Of a stretch of 64,000 bases of DNA, positions 54,925 through 64,000 are shown piece after piece. This DNA comes from Lucinisca nassula (lineage: Eukaryota > Mollusca > Bivalvia > Lucinida > Lucinidae): assembly GCA_963580285.1 (NCBI GenBank), contig OY757010.1, positions 66,300,406 to 66,364,405 on the forward strand, given 5' to 3'. Within the stretch, counting starts at the first letter, position 1. Each line of letters opens with the position of its first letter. Below the pieces are notes generated by a model that saw only the letters and a list, made by a program, of their open reading frames with translations, ran no database searches and had not been told where the DNA came from. A program made the position numbers and the translations under genes.

Positions 54925-57747
54925 GCTAAACCACCATCGCCACTGAAGCAGAATACTGCTAACACACCGCGGGTTCCAAAATCTGTATCGCCAGCTAAAT
55001 CAACTCAGAAAAGAGTCCAATCTCCATCTCCCACCAGATCTTCCCCAACCTTGGAACGAAAGTCTCGTGGAAGAACACCTAAGACGTCTAAGAAAGTGCC
55101 TGCACAAGAGACCCCTGTCACACCAGAACCATCTGCTAGATCACCACAAAGCCGTTCAGTATCTACACCTACAGCAACGACCCCAAAACAGTCATCCAAG
55201 AAGACAGCTGTTACACCTAGAGCCATCTCTACTCCAGCTCATGGAACGCCTACACCTGCTGCTAAAAACAAGACTCCAAAAGCTCTTTCTGTAAAGAAAG
55301 ACACTCCACAGCAAAAACCACAAGTTATGAGTGCATCTGTTAAGAAGACACCCAAGATCAGTACACCAAGAAGTAAAAGCCCAAAATCTGCTGAACCTGA
55401 ACAGCCTACCAGTGATGGTGTGAAAATTTTAAAGGCTCCGAGAGTTAAGAGCCCAAAGGCAGCTACACCGCGAACTAAAACACCCAAGGTTGTTTCAACT
55501 AGAACAAGTAGCCCAAAAGCTTCTTCGCCAAGGACTAAAAGTCCCAAACTGCTAAAGACTCCAAGTAAAGAGACTGGTACACCAAAACCTTCCAAAAAGA
55601 CAGCCACACCTAGATCTAGAGCTGCTACACCAAGAGCTAAAAGTCTTGACCAGCTTTCAACTTCCAAGACAGCTACGCCAAGGTCTAAAAGTCCAAAGTC
55701 ATCTACTCCAAGGGCTTTAAGTGTAGATAAAACTTCCCCAGTGGCCCAGAGCCCACAAAAGGCTGCCAGTACACCTAAAGTAAAAACACCAAAAGCAACA
55801 TCTAGGGCTAAAAGTCCAAAGACAGCGACACCAAGATCTTCAAGTCTGGAGGCAACTACGCCTAAATCAAAAACACTAAGATTGGCTGAGAATCCCAAAA
55901 CCACACCCAGGGCTTCCAGTGCAGAGGGAACAACACCTAAATCAAGATCCAAAGCAGCTGTATTGAAGGCTAAAAGTCCAGTTTCCATAACACCGCGAAC
56001 TAAAAGCCCAAAGTCTGTTAAGACCCCTGTAGCAGCAAGCCCTATAACAAGAACATCCAAGGCAATTGTTTCTCCGACAAAAACACCTAGGACTAAAACT
56101 CCAATGTCAACAACACCAAGGGCTCGAAGTGTTGAGGCACCGACTCTAGCAACAGCTACACCTAAAGCAAAATCTCCTATGGCAAAGACACCGAGGGCAA
56201 AAAGTCAAGAGTCATCTACACCAAGGCCTTCCCGCATAGAGGTGGCTAGTGTTAAAGCAATAACTCCTAAGGCTGCAACTCCCAGGGCAAAATCTCCTAA
56301 GTCAATAGCTCCAAGGGATTTAAGTGTTGAGACACCAACTTCTGCAACAGCTGCACCTAAAACAAAAACTCCCAAAGCTGTAACACCTAGGGTTAAAAGC
56401 CCAAGATCTCCAAATAGGGGGGCAAGTACACCTAAAACAGAAAATGTCAAGGCAGTGCGGAGTTCAAGATCTTCAAGCGTAGATACTGCTACACCATCTA
56501 TGTTTTCCAAAGTAACAACACCAAGAACTAACAGTCCAGAAACACCCAAAGGAAAAACTCCCAAGGCAACAACACCACGGGCTTCAAGTCCAAAAGCAGT
56601 CACACCAATGCCACCAAGTCTCAAGGCAGTGACACCAAGGGCTAAGAGTCCAAAGGCATCAACACCAAGGGCACCAAGTCCAAAGACAGCAACACCCAGG
56701 GCTAAGAGTCCCAAGACAGCAACACCAAGGGCACCAAGTCCAAAGGCATCAACACCAAGGGCACCAAGTCCAAAGACAGTAACACCCAGGGCTAAGAGTC
56801 CCAAGACAGCAACACCAAGGGCACCAAGTCCAAAGGCAGCAACACCAAGGGCTCCAAGTCCAAAGGCAGTAACACCAAGGACTCCAAGTCCAAAGGCAGT
56901 TACACCAAGGACTCCAACTCCCAAGGCAGTAACACCAAGGGTTCCAAGTCCTAAAGCAGTAACACCAAGGGCTCCAAGTCCCAAGGCAGTTACACCAAGG
57001 GCTCCAAGTCCCAAGGCAGCAACATCAAGGGCTCAAACTCCTAAGGGAGCACCAACACCAAGGACTCAAACTCCCAAGGGAGCATCATCAAGAGCTGTAA
57101 GTCCCAAGGCAGCAACACCAAGGGCTCCAAGTCCCAAGGCAGTTACACCAAGGGCTCCAAGTCCCAAGGCAGTTACACCAAGGGCTCCAAGTCCCAAGGC
57201 AGTTACACCAAGGGCTCCAACTCCCAGGACAGTAACACCAAGGGCTCCAAGTCCCAAGGCAGTTACACCAAGGGCTCCAAGTCCCAAGGCAGTTACACCA
57301 AGGGCTCCAAGTCCCAAGGCAGCAACACCAAGTGCTCCAAGTCCCAAGGCAGCAACACCAAGGGCTCCAAGTCCCAAGGCAGCAACACCTAGGGCTCCAA
57401 CTCCCAAGGCAGCAACACCAAGGGCTCAGACTCCTAAGGCAGCAACACCTAGGGCTCACAGTCCAAAGACAGTGACACCTAAAGCTGAGAGTCCAAAGGC
57501 AGCAAAGCCAAGGACCCCAAGTCCAAGGTCAGCAACACCAGGGGCTCCAAGTCCTAAGGCAGCAACACCAAGGGCAACAAGTCCAAGAGCAGGAACACCG
57601 AGGTCCAAAAGTCCAAAAGCTGGCACACCAAAAAGTCCAGTGGCAGCATCACCAGAGTCTCCAGTTATATCATTTAAACCAACAGGGACGGTGTCTCCAA
57701 AAGCTGTTGCTTCAGCAAAGAAAACAACTCCAAAATCAGCAAGAAAG
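54925..57747 (+). CDS. MKI67: Ki-67-like protein, giant SP/TP-repeat exon
   Basis: A 2823-base exon (941 codons, phase 0 both sides) between 'cctttttccttttag' and AGAAAG|gtagct. Residues 137-1077 are almost entirely Ser, Thr, Pro, Ala, Lys and Arg. The first half has irregular motifs such as TPRAKSPK, TPKSKT and SPKSSTPRA. Residues of about 680-1015 are a regular 10-residue repeat of TPRAPSPKA(V/A/T). Every unit carries a T-P-R and an S-P-K, i.e. two minimal CDK/MAPK sites next to basic residues, so mitotic phosphorylation would flip the net charge. This fits the Ki-67 role as a charged chromosome-surface brush. The classical PP1-binding RVSF motif and 122-residue Ki-67 repeats are not in this exon. 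If unspliced, the frame would stop after 12 more codons (57783), but the strong donor makes further exons beyond 57747 more likely. Confidence 0.92.
56560..57560 (+). repeat. In-frame 30-bp coding minisatellite (about 30 units)
   Basis: The unit is 'acaccaagggctccaagtcc' followed by 'caaggcagtt' with few variants. Because the period is exactly 30, successive 60-base rows are nearly superimposable between about 57120 and 57420. Synonymous sites are as uniform as non-synonymous ones, which points to recent DNA-level homogenisation. Confidence 0.95.
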
Positions 57748-58239
57748 GTAGCTAGATTTTTTTTTATTTTTAGATTCAATATTTGAGATGAATGTATACA
57801 CTCGTAGTGGAGGTTGTCTAACGAATCTGACTCTTCAGAGATAGTGAGCTAGCTTGCTTCAATTTTCAAAAGTAACCGTAAACTAAGTTGCATGAATTCA
57901 CCATCTTGTACAGTAAATTTCAGTTTCATTTACAAGATTGTTAGAATGGCTGGATATGGCATATTTCCAGCCAATTTTTAAAAAAGGAAGCAACATTTGA
58001 GACTGCTTGTTTCCCATCCCTTTCAGAAAGAAGCTTGCTCTTAAAGCAAAGAATTTGCTCCACACGAGAAAATCCTTTTTAAAAAGGGTTGAAACAAAAA
58101 TATTTTTGAAAGAGTTGCCTCCCCTGCAGGTGTATCCTTTCCCCTGAAATGTATTGCCGATCATGTCAGGCACTGGCAAGCATAAATTCTAGATTTAATC
58201 CTTTTCACATAGGCCCATTCAGAGCTATATGCAACTTGT
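57748..58239. other. Sequence after the repeat exon, with a family 4 MITE remnant
   Basis: 57984-58146 shows 'ggaagcaacatttgagactgcttg', '(a)gaatttgctcc..' and 'ggtgtatcctttcccct', a diverged family 4 copy. No next exon of the Ki-67-like gene was recognised here. Confidence 0.45.
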
Positions 58240-58327
58240 ATCATGGGTCCTGGCCCATTGGGGCATGGAAAAATAGACTGGGCACGCAGAGCTGAAAGAC
58301 AGCACATTAGTACTGGTAAACCACTTA
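58240..58327 (+). mobile_element. SINE, family A, left part (split by a transposon)
   Basis: 'gcccattggggcatggaaaaatagactggg' to 'tactggtaaaccactta'. The rest continues at 63583. Confidence 0.75.
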
Positions 58328-59114
58328 TAGGCCATGGGCGAGGGTGGTCCCACATGCACCTCCCACACAAACCTCCAAACCATTATTTTTCTGAACTCTT
58401 ATGATATCCTGATCACAAATCAGTTTGTTAACATTGCATAAATTGGGATGAACTTCCGGTTATGACGTCATCAACATGGCCGCCATCTGGAAATTTACCA
58501 GAAAACAAAAAAATATCCTAGCATTGCAATTCATTAACCGAATTTGACAAACGAGGTATCAAAATGACCGCAATAGAATAACAAAAACATATTTCGGTCA
58601 CATATTCACATATATGTGACATTCTTTATGTAATAATTGAAACATATAGATTTTTATCTGAAAGAATGGTCATTTTCAGCCTATTTGTTCATTTTGACAA
58701 TTTTACTTGAAGCAGTCAAATTTATCCCTAAAAGAGAACTATTATTCCCGATTGTTCATTTTAACTTGATGTCATAGTCATAGTAAACCACAACCTCAAT
58801 ATAACACGGTTCCTTATAAAACGGTTTTGGATATAACACGGTTTTCAGATCCCAAAAATGTATTGATTATATAGAAAAATGACCATGAATATAATCTATA
58901 CATTTTTGTTTGGATGTAACACGGTTGTTTAACTAACACGGTTTTTGATTTGGACCCCAACAATACTATTATAAAGTGGTTGGGTGTATTTGAAACGTTT
59001 TGTGTGAGTTATTGGGCTATGAGACTGAGCACAGCCATTATTCATATCCTATGGCAGTGTATCACGTGACGTGAGAGCATATTTCTTTCACTGTTGTATT
59101 TAATTTGTATCAAT

Positions 59115-60420
59115 GTCGTGCTTTCACCCTTGCTTTGTCCGCTGAATCTGGCATGTCGGCTAGCTGGTATAGGTAGTCCTCATCCGAGTCATCTAAATCA
59201 ACATCGTCAGAAACCAGAGCATCGTCTGCGATGTCGATGAGCTGTTGTGGTAGTACATCCCCCGTGTACTATAGAGGATCAAGCTTGTCATCCTTCAACA
59301 CCCATCTTTGGCCAGCTTTCACATTAGGAACATTGGATTCAGGGATGTGGGACCTCCTCCAGATTCCAACCTGGTAATTTACTCGTCGTATGTGCTGTTC
59401 CAGGCTTCTTCGGCATGGTGGGAGAGGTCCAAGATCAACATTCCTTGAAAGATGGAGATGGTCCTCCTTTGCACATAGCTCCTTAATCCGTATGTGGAAC
59501 AGTTCATCAACCTAATGGACCCTACCTTGACCATAGATGGCACAGGTAAACTCTTCGAGGTCATCAATGGGGTCCTCGGTGATGTCTCACTCCTCGCCCA
59601 GTCTGGGGAGCACTGCAGTGAACTTCGGAGTTTTCTGAAGAATCTTCTGTGGGTTGACCTTTCCTACTCCTTTGAAGGCGCTGGTTGTGTCACATCTGGT
59701 GTATGCATGGAGACACATAAGTGCTGTGCAGTGGTTCTGTGTGTAGTCTTCTGCAAGCTCAGTGATATTTATCAGTCTTTGCTTATTTCCTGTGCCAGTG
59801 TCCAACCGTATGACCACTTCTTTCAACGTTAGAGCATAGTGCAGCAAGATGAAAAAGACATCGCTGTCTGAACTTTTGAAGTGGATGTACTGGTACCCAT
59901 TGTCCTTTCCATACATACAGTACAGAACTATCCTTGAATCTGTCTCCTCTGTGATTGAACGCAAAGTTTCAATTTCCTTCTTCTCCGTGGTCTTCCCATC
60001 TTCAGAGGTCAACTGGTATGCAATTCCTCCGCAGATCAGGATAACATGTCTTCCGTGGAGTTTGCTGGCATAAGTCAGATTACACAGGAGACTGATGAAT
60101 TGTTTCTTATTTTCATCATTTGCAAAGAACAGCTTCAAGTTGGGTGGTTTCTTGGTGCTTGGACCCTTAATGATGAGTTTCTCACTGCAACCTCTTCTTT
60201 CACGTTCCATGGACTTGACAGAATTAGGTGAGTGCATGTAGATGCTGAATACTGCATCGGCTGTCATTAACATCATGCTTAAAATATTGTCACAAATTTT
60301 GCGGAAAATTGGCTGGTACCTCCTTTAGGTCGTAGAAGTATGCGTTTCCATCAAAGACCACACGTGTAGACTCGGGTACTGGAACTGGAGCATCTTCACA
60401 CTCCTTGGTCAGGCACTGGA
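59115..60420 (-). pseudogene. Transposon-encoded protein, left-arm copy
   Basis: Minus-strand reading from about 60420: ..VFDGNAYFYDLKEVPANF, then after a frameshift ICDNILSMM..ADAVFS, then an open frame 60276-59587 with KSMERERRGCSEKLIIKG, KKPPNLKLFFANDENK, EETDSRIVLYCMYGK, HFKSSDSDVFFILLHYAL, LHAYTRCDTTSAFKGVGKV and LPRLGEE, ending in TGA where the right-arm copy has TGG (Trp). Downstream, another frame ends in an acidic tail (LVSDDVD..DDS..DYLYQLADMPD). The E-x-D-x-R..S-x-D-x-D-V..GCDT(T)SAF pattern is familiar from uncharacterised invertebrate proteins with a PIN/FEN1-like fold. A nuclease role is inference. Confidence 0.6.
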
Positions 60421-60462
60421 AAGATTTAGATTTGTCTTGTCTTGTGTTTCACCCAAGAGGAC

Positions 60463-61147
60463 ATAGATTCAAGGGTAGTTCTGTTCTGTATGTATGGAAA
60501 GGACAATGGGTACCAGTACATGCATATCAACAGTCCAGACAGCGATGTCTTTTTCATCTGCTGCACTATGCCCTTACGTTGAAAGAAGTCATACTGTTGG
60601 ACACTGGCTCAGAAAATAAGCAAAGACTGATAAATATCACTGAGCTTGCAGAAGACTACACACAGAGCCACTGCACAGCACTTATGTGTCTCAATGCATA
60701 CACCAGGTGTGACACAATCAGTGCTTTCAAAGGAGTAGGAAAGGTCAAACCACTGAAGATTCTTCAGAAAACTCCGAAGTTCGCTGCAGTGCTCCCCAGG
60801 CTGGGCGAGGAGTGGGACATCACCGAGGACCCCATTGATGACCTCGAAGAATTTACCTGTGTCATCTATGGTCGAGCGAGTATCAATTAGGTTGATGAAC
60901 TGTGCCACATACGGATTAATGAGCTATGTGCAAAGCAGGACCAACTCCATCGCTCAAGGAATGTTGATCTTGGATCTCTCCCACCCTGCCGAAGAAGCCG
61001 CGAACAACACATACGACGTGTAAATTACCAGGTTGGAATCTGGAGGAGGTCCCGCATCCCTGAACCCGATGTTCCTGATGTGAAAGCTGGCCATGGATGG
61101 GTGCTGAAGGGTGACAAGCTAGAGCCTCTGTAGTACACGGGGGATGT
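60463..61147 (+). pseudogene. Transposon-encoded protein, partial right-arm copy 1
   Basis: Starts inside the gene (equivalent to about 59950 of the left arm, inverted). It is open from about 60530 to 60890: SRQRCLFHLLHYALTLKEV, NKQRLINITELAEDYTQ, AFKGVGKVKPLKILQK, LPRLGEEWDITEDPIDDLE. The SDSDVF segment is frameshifted. It continues to the 'gggtgctgaagggtgacaagc' segment and joins copy 2 at 'gatgtactaccac'. Confidence 0.6.
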
Positions 61148-61671
61148 ACTACCACAATGACAGCCGATGCAGTATTCAGCACAGACATGTATTCACCCAA
61201 TTCTGTCAAGTCCATGGAACGTGAAAAAATAGGTTGCAGTGAGAAACTCGTCATTAAGTGTCCAAGCACCAAGAAACCACCCAACTTGAAGCTGTTCTTT
61301 GCAAATGATGAAAATAAGACACAATTCATCAGTCTCCTGTGTAATCTGACTTATGCCAGCAAACTCCACGGAAGAAATCTTATCCTGATCTGCGGAGGAA
61401 CTGCATACCACAGATGGGAATACCACGGAGAAGAAGGAAATTGAAACTCTGCGTTCAATCAAAGAGGAGACAGATTCAAGGATAGTTCTGTACTGTATGT
61501 GTGGAAAGGACAATGAGTACCAGTACATCCACTTCAAAAGTTCAGACAGCGATGTCTTTTTCATCCGGCTGCACTATGCCCTAACGTTGAAAGAAGTGGT
61601 CATACGGTTCCACACTGGCACAGGAAATAAGCAAAGACTGATAAATATCATCGAGCTTGCAGAAGCGTGAT

Positions 61672-61998
61672 AGCTCAGTGGTTAGTGCACTTGCCTCTGA
61701 TGCTAGAGGTCCCGGGTTCGATCCCCGGCAGCGGCGATAAAATTTCGGTGTCCGAACACGCTCCATTGGCATCATTTGCAGGGAGGAATGTCATAAAGTG
61801 CACCGTCCTTCGGATCGGGACGTTAACTGGAGGCCCCCTGTGCAGGGAGAACCATCCCCTGTGCAGGTTAAAGATCCCTACCGTAATTACATGATTACTG
61901 TGCAGGCTTTCATCCTGCAAAACCTGGAGTGTTTGTAATATACACCTGCGGTAATGGTCAAATGTGACCGACGCAGTATCAGAAGATAGATAGATAGA
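61672..61998 (+). mobile_element. tRNA-derived SINE, family D (full length)
   Basis: 'gcgtgatagctcagtggttagtgcac', B box 'gggttcgatccccggcag', ending in (GATA)n 'gatagatagatag'. The anticodon-arm region cannot form a normal 5+7 stem-loop, so it is not a tRNA gene. Confidence 0.85.
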
Positions 61999-62225
61999 AG
62001 ACTGCATACACCAGATGTGACACAACCTGCGCAGAAGTAGAAAAAGTGAACCCACTAAAGTTTCCTCAGAAAACTCCGAAGTTCACTGCAGTGCTCCCCA
62101 GGCTGGGCGAGGAGTGGGACATCACAGAGGACCTCATTGATGACCTCGAAGAGTTTAACTGTGTCGTCTATGGTCGAGCGAGGGTCCATTAGGTTGATGA
62201 ACTGTTCCACATACGGATTAAGGAG

Positions 62226-62425
62226 CTTCGGATCGGGACGTTACATGGAGTCCCCCTGTGCAGGGAGAACCATCCCCTGTGCAGGATAAAGAACCCTACC
62301 GTAATTACATGATTACTGTGTAGGCTTTCATCCTGCAAAAACTGGAGTGTATGTAACATACACCGTCTGTGTCCCCTACTGGGGTTAAGGCGAAACCGGA
62401 AGAAAGAGAAAGAAAGAAAGCAAAG
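62226..62425 (+). mobile_element. SINE, family D (5'-truncated)
   Basis: Begins 'ttcggatcgggacgttacatgg' (body) and ends in a GAAA-rich tail 'agaaagagaaagaaagaaag' rather than GATA. A separate insertion into the same transposon arm. Confidence 0.75.
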
Positions 62426-63582
62426 GAGGCAATCTCCATCTTTCAAGGAATGTTGATCATGGACCTCTTCCACAACGCCGAAGAAGCCTGGGACAACACA
62501 TACGACGTGTAAATTACCAGGTTGGAATCTGGAGGAGGTCCCACATCCCTGAACCCAAAGTTCCTAATGTGAAAACTGGCCATGGATGGGTGTTGAAGGA
62601 TGTCAAGCTGGGGCCTCTGTGGTACACGGGGGATGTACTACCACATACTACCACAACAGCTCATCGACATCGCAGAAGACTCCCTGGTTTCTGACGATGT
62701 TGATTCAGATGACTCGGATGTGGACTACCTATACCAGCTAGCAGACATGCCAGATCACTTCAGCGGACAAAGCAGTGGTGAAAGCACGGACATTGATACA
62801 AATTAAATACAACAGTGAAAGAAATATGTTCCCACGTCACATGATACACTGCCATAGGATATGAATAATGGCTGTGCTCAGTCTCATAGCCCAATAACTC
62901 ACACAAAACGTTTCAAATACACCCAACCACTTTATAACACTATTGTTGGGGTCCAAAGCAAAATCGTGTTAGTTAAACAACCGTGTTACATCCAAACAAA
63001 AATGTATAGATTATATTCATGGTCATTTTTCTATATAATCAATACATTTTTGGGATCCATCTGAAAACCGTGTTATATCCAAAACTGTGTTAAAAGGAAC
63101 CGTGTTATATTGAGGTTGTGGTTTACTATGACTATAACATCAAGGTAAAAAATGAACAATCGGGAATGATAGTTCATTTTTAGGGATAAATTTGACTGTT
63201 TCAAGTAAAATTGCCAGAATGAACAAATAGGCTGAAAATGACCATTCTTTAGGTAAAAATCTCTATTTTTCAATTATTTCATAAAGAATGTCACATATAT
63301 TGGAATATATGACCAACATATGTCTTTGTCATTCTATTGCGGTCATTTTGACACCTCATTTGTCAAATTCGGTTAATAAATGGCAATGCTAGGATAGTTT
63401 TTTGTTTTCTGGTAAATTGCCAGATGGCGGCCATGTTGATGACGTCATAACCGGAAGTTCATCCCAACTTATGCAATGTTAACAATCTGATTTGTGATCA
63501 GGACATCATAAGGGTTCAGAAAAATAATGGTTTGGAGGTTTGTGTGGGGGGTGCATGTGGGACCATCCTCGCCCATGGCCTA

Positions 63583-63775
63583 TTAGATCCCAGCCTGCCC
63601 AGGCAAAATGGTGCGAGTCAGACCGTCCATGCATATAAACCCTGTTGGTTTCATTTGGTAACGGGGCCCGAGAAATGTTGGGTAAAAGTCCCACAAATTT
63701 GGAAGCAGTGTCTCCAAAATTACCTAAATAGTGTTGACTGGGACAGTAAACCTCGATTCAAACAAACAAAAACAA
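63583..63775 (+). mobile_element. SINE, family A, right part
   Basis: 'ttagatcccagcctgcccaggcaaaatgg' to 'cagtaaacctcgattcaaacaaac', continuing the copy begun at 58240. Confidence 0.75.
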
Positions 63776-64000
63776 TTTTAAATAGGATACAAGCTCATTT
63801 TTGCAACTATAGAAGGCTCAGTTATGCCTTAGTGTCACTGATGAGGCCTAACTGGCAAAATTTGGCTCAGAAAGCTAAAGTTCATCCTTGAGTTTGTGTT
63901 CTTTAATCCAGTTGTTTCCTTTTAAGCTTTGTTGGCAGCCAGTGATGATCTTCTCGCAGTCTGACATAGACAGAATACATTTGAACCTATATGCCCTACA
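63776..64000. other. Window edge, nothing recognised
   Basis: No repeat family or exon is evident. 'cttcatccttgag..' is weakly open on the + strand to 63891. Confidence 0.3.

Larger units (their letters stand above)
61150..62810 (+). pseudogene. Transposon-encoded protein, right-arm copy 2, SINE-interrupted
   Basis: 61157-61440 reads MTADAVFSTDMYSPNSVKSM..KKPPNLKLFFANDENKTQ..LICGG, shifts frame near 61410, and continues ETDSRIVLYCMCGKDNEYQY, SSDSDVFFIRLHYALTLKEV to 61670. There a family D SINE intervenes (61672-61998). The copy resumes at 62000 (YTRCDTTC..), is interrupted again at 62226-62425 by a second SINE fragment, and ends with the acidic tail LPQQLIDIAEDSLVSDDVD..LADMPDHFSG and stop at 62804-62806. 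Confidence 0.65.
58328..63582. mobile_element. 5.25-kb inverted-repeat transposon with TTA target duplication
   Basis: The ends TAGGCCATGGGCGAGG and CCTCGCCCATGGCCTA are inverted and pairing continues for at least 450 bases ('aacttccggttatgacgtcatcaacatggccgcc' type segments, then 'ataacacggtt' repeats). TTA at 58325-58327 and 63583-63585 restores a continuous SINE. The left arm runs to about 60420 with one antisense copy of a protein gene. The right arm has a partial copy (60463-61147) and a second copy (61150-62810) in sense orientation, interrupted by two SINEs. TTA duplications are used by PIF/Harbinger-type elements, but the coding sequence is not a recognised Harbinger transposase, so the class is open. 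Confidence 0.75.

Noticed and set aside
55239..56060. 273-residue antisense open frame
   Set aside because: Shadow of the same Ser/Pro/Lys-rich exon. Composition (Leu/Gly/Val-rich) follows from reverse-reading SPK/TPR codons.
56205..57459. Long antisense open frames (Gly/Leu/Val-rich or Cys/Trp-rich) opposite the repeat exon
   Set aside because: They are mirror products of the 30-bp coding repeat. No start context, splice sites or domain, and the sense frame is supported by the FHA exons.
57748..57786. Reading through to a stop after SARK to end the Ki-67-like protein
   Set aside because: Possible, but AAAG|gtagct is a usable donor and the extra residues (VARFFFIF..) are intron-like. Left open.
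61672..61745. Possible tRNA gene (A and B boxes present)
   Set aside because: No proper anticodon or acceptor stem. Body and (GATA)n tail show it is a SINE, and similar heads recur at 42493, 42719 and 44180.

Overview
This is a repeat-dense, AT-rich animal genomic window with spliced genes, tRNA-derived SINEs, LINE fragments, many small inverted-repeat transposons and 166-bp satellite-type elements of the kind known from bivalve molluscs. The very frequent 60-70 bp palindrome with a CCGCATTCTGCGG centre and the CAAA-tailed SINE point to a dreissenid mussel (zebra or quagga mussel). That identification is recognition from memory, not a search result.

Protein-coding content is small. The clearest gene is a homologue of the proliferation marker Ki-67 on the + strand. 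Four exons (45382-45478, 47816-47897, 52161-52397, 54925-57747) join in frame and encode an N-terminal FHA domain followed by a very long Ser/Thr-Pro, Lys/Arg-rich tail, which includes about thirty near-identical 10-residue repeats of the TPRAPSPKAV type. The 3' part of the gene lies beyond 57747 or outside the window. A second, chemically similar terminal exon (7805-9542) lies on the - strand. It has three 49-residue repeats, a motif like the core of Ki-67 repeats (FSKVFRTPIKP) and a C-terminal CaaX-type tetrapeptide (CIIL). It is either an inverted Ki-67-like paralogue or the displaced 3' end of the same gene.

Everything else is mostly mobile DNA. 1-5.3 kb and 9.6-11.8 kb hold elements carrying arrays of a 166-bp monomer and ending in hairpins. 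12.5-25.3 kb is a mosaic of nested MITEs (several with TTAA or TA target duplications) and SINEs. 27.06-29.28 kb is a fold-back element with GGGCGAAACGACCCA minisatellites in its arms. 32.2-33.0 kb is another hairpin-ended element. 38.5-45.3 kb contains LINE reverse-transcriptase fragments and clustered SINEs. 50.6-54.6 kb (Ki-67 introns) holds degenerate tandem repeats. 58.33-63.58 kb is a 5.25-kb inverted-repeat transposon, inserted in a SINE with a TTA duplication, whose arms carry decayed copies of one protein gene.

The most interesting leads are the molluscan Ki-67 with its homogenised phospho-site repeat, the CaaX-ended Ki-67-like exon on the opposite strand, one palindromic core shared by otherwise different MITE families, and the large palindromic transposon.
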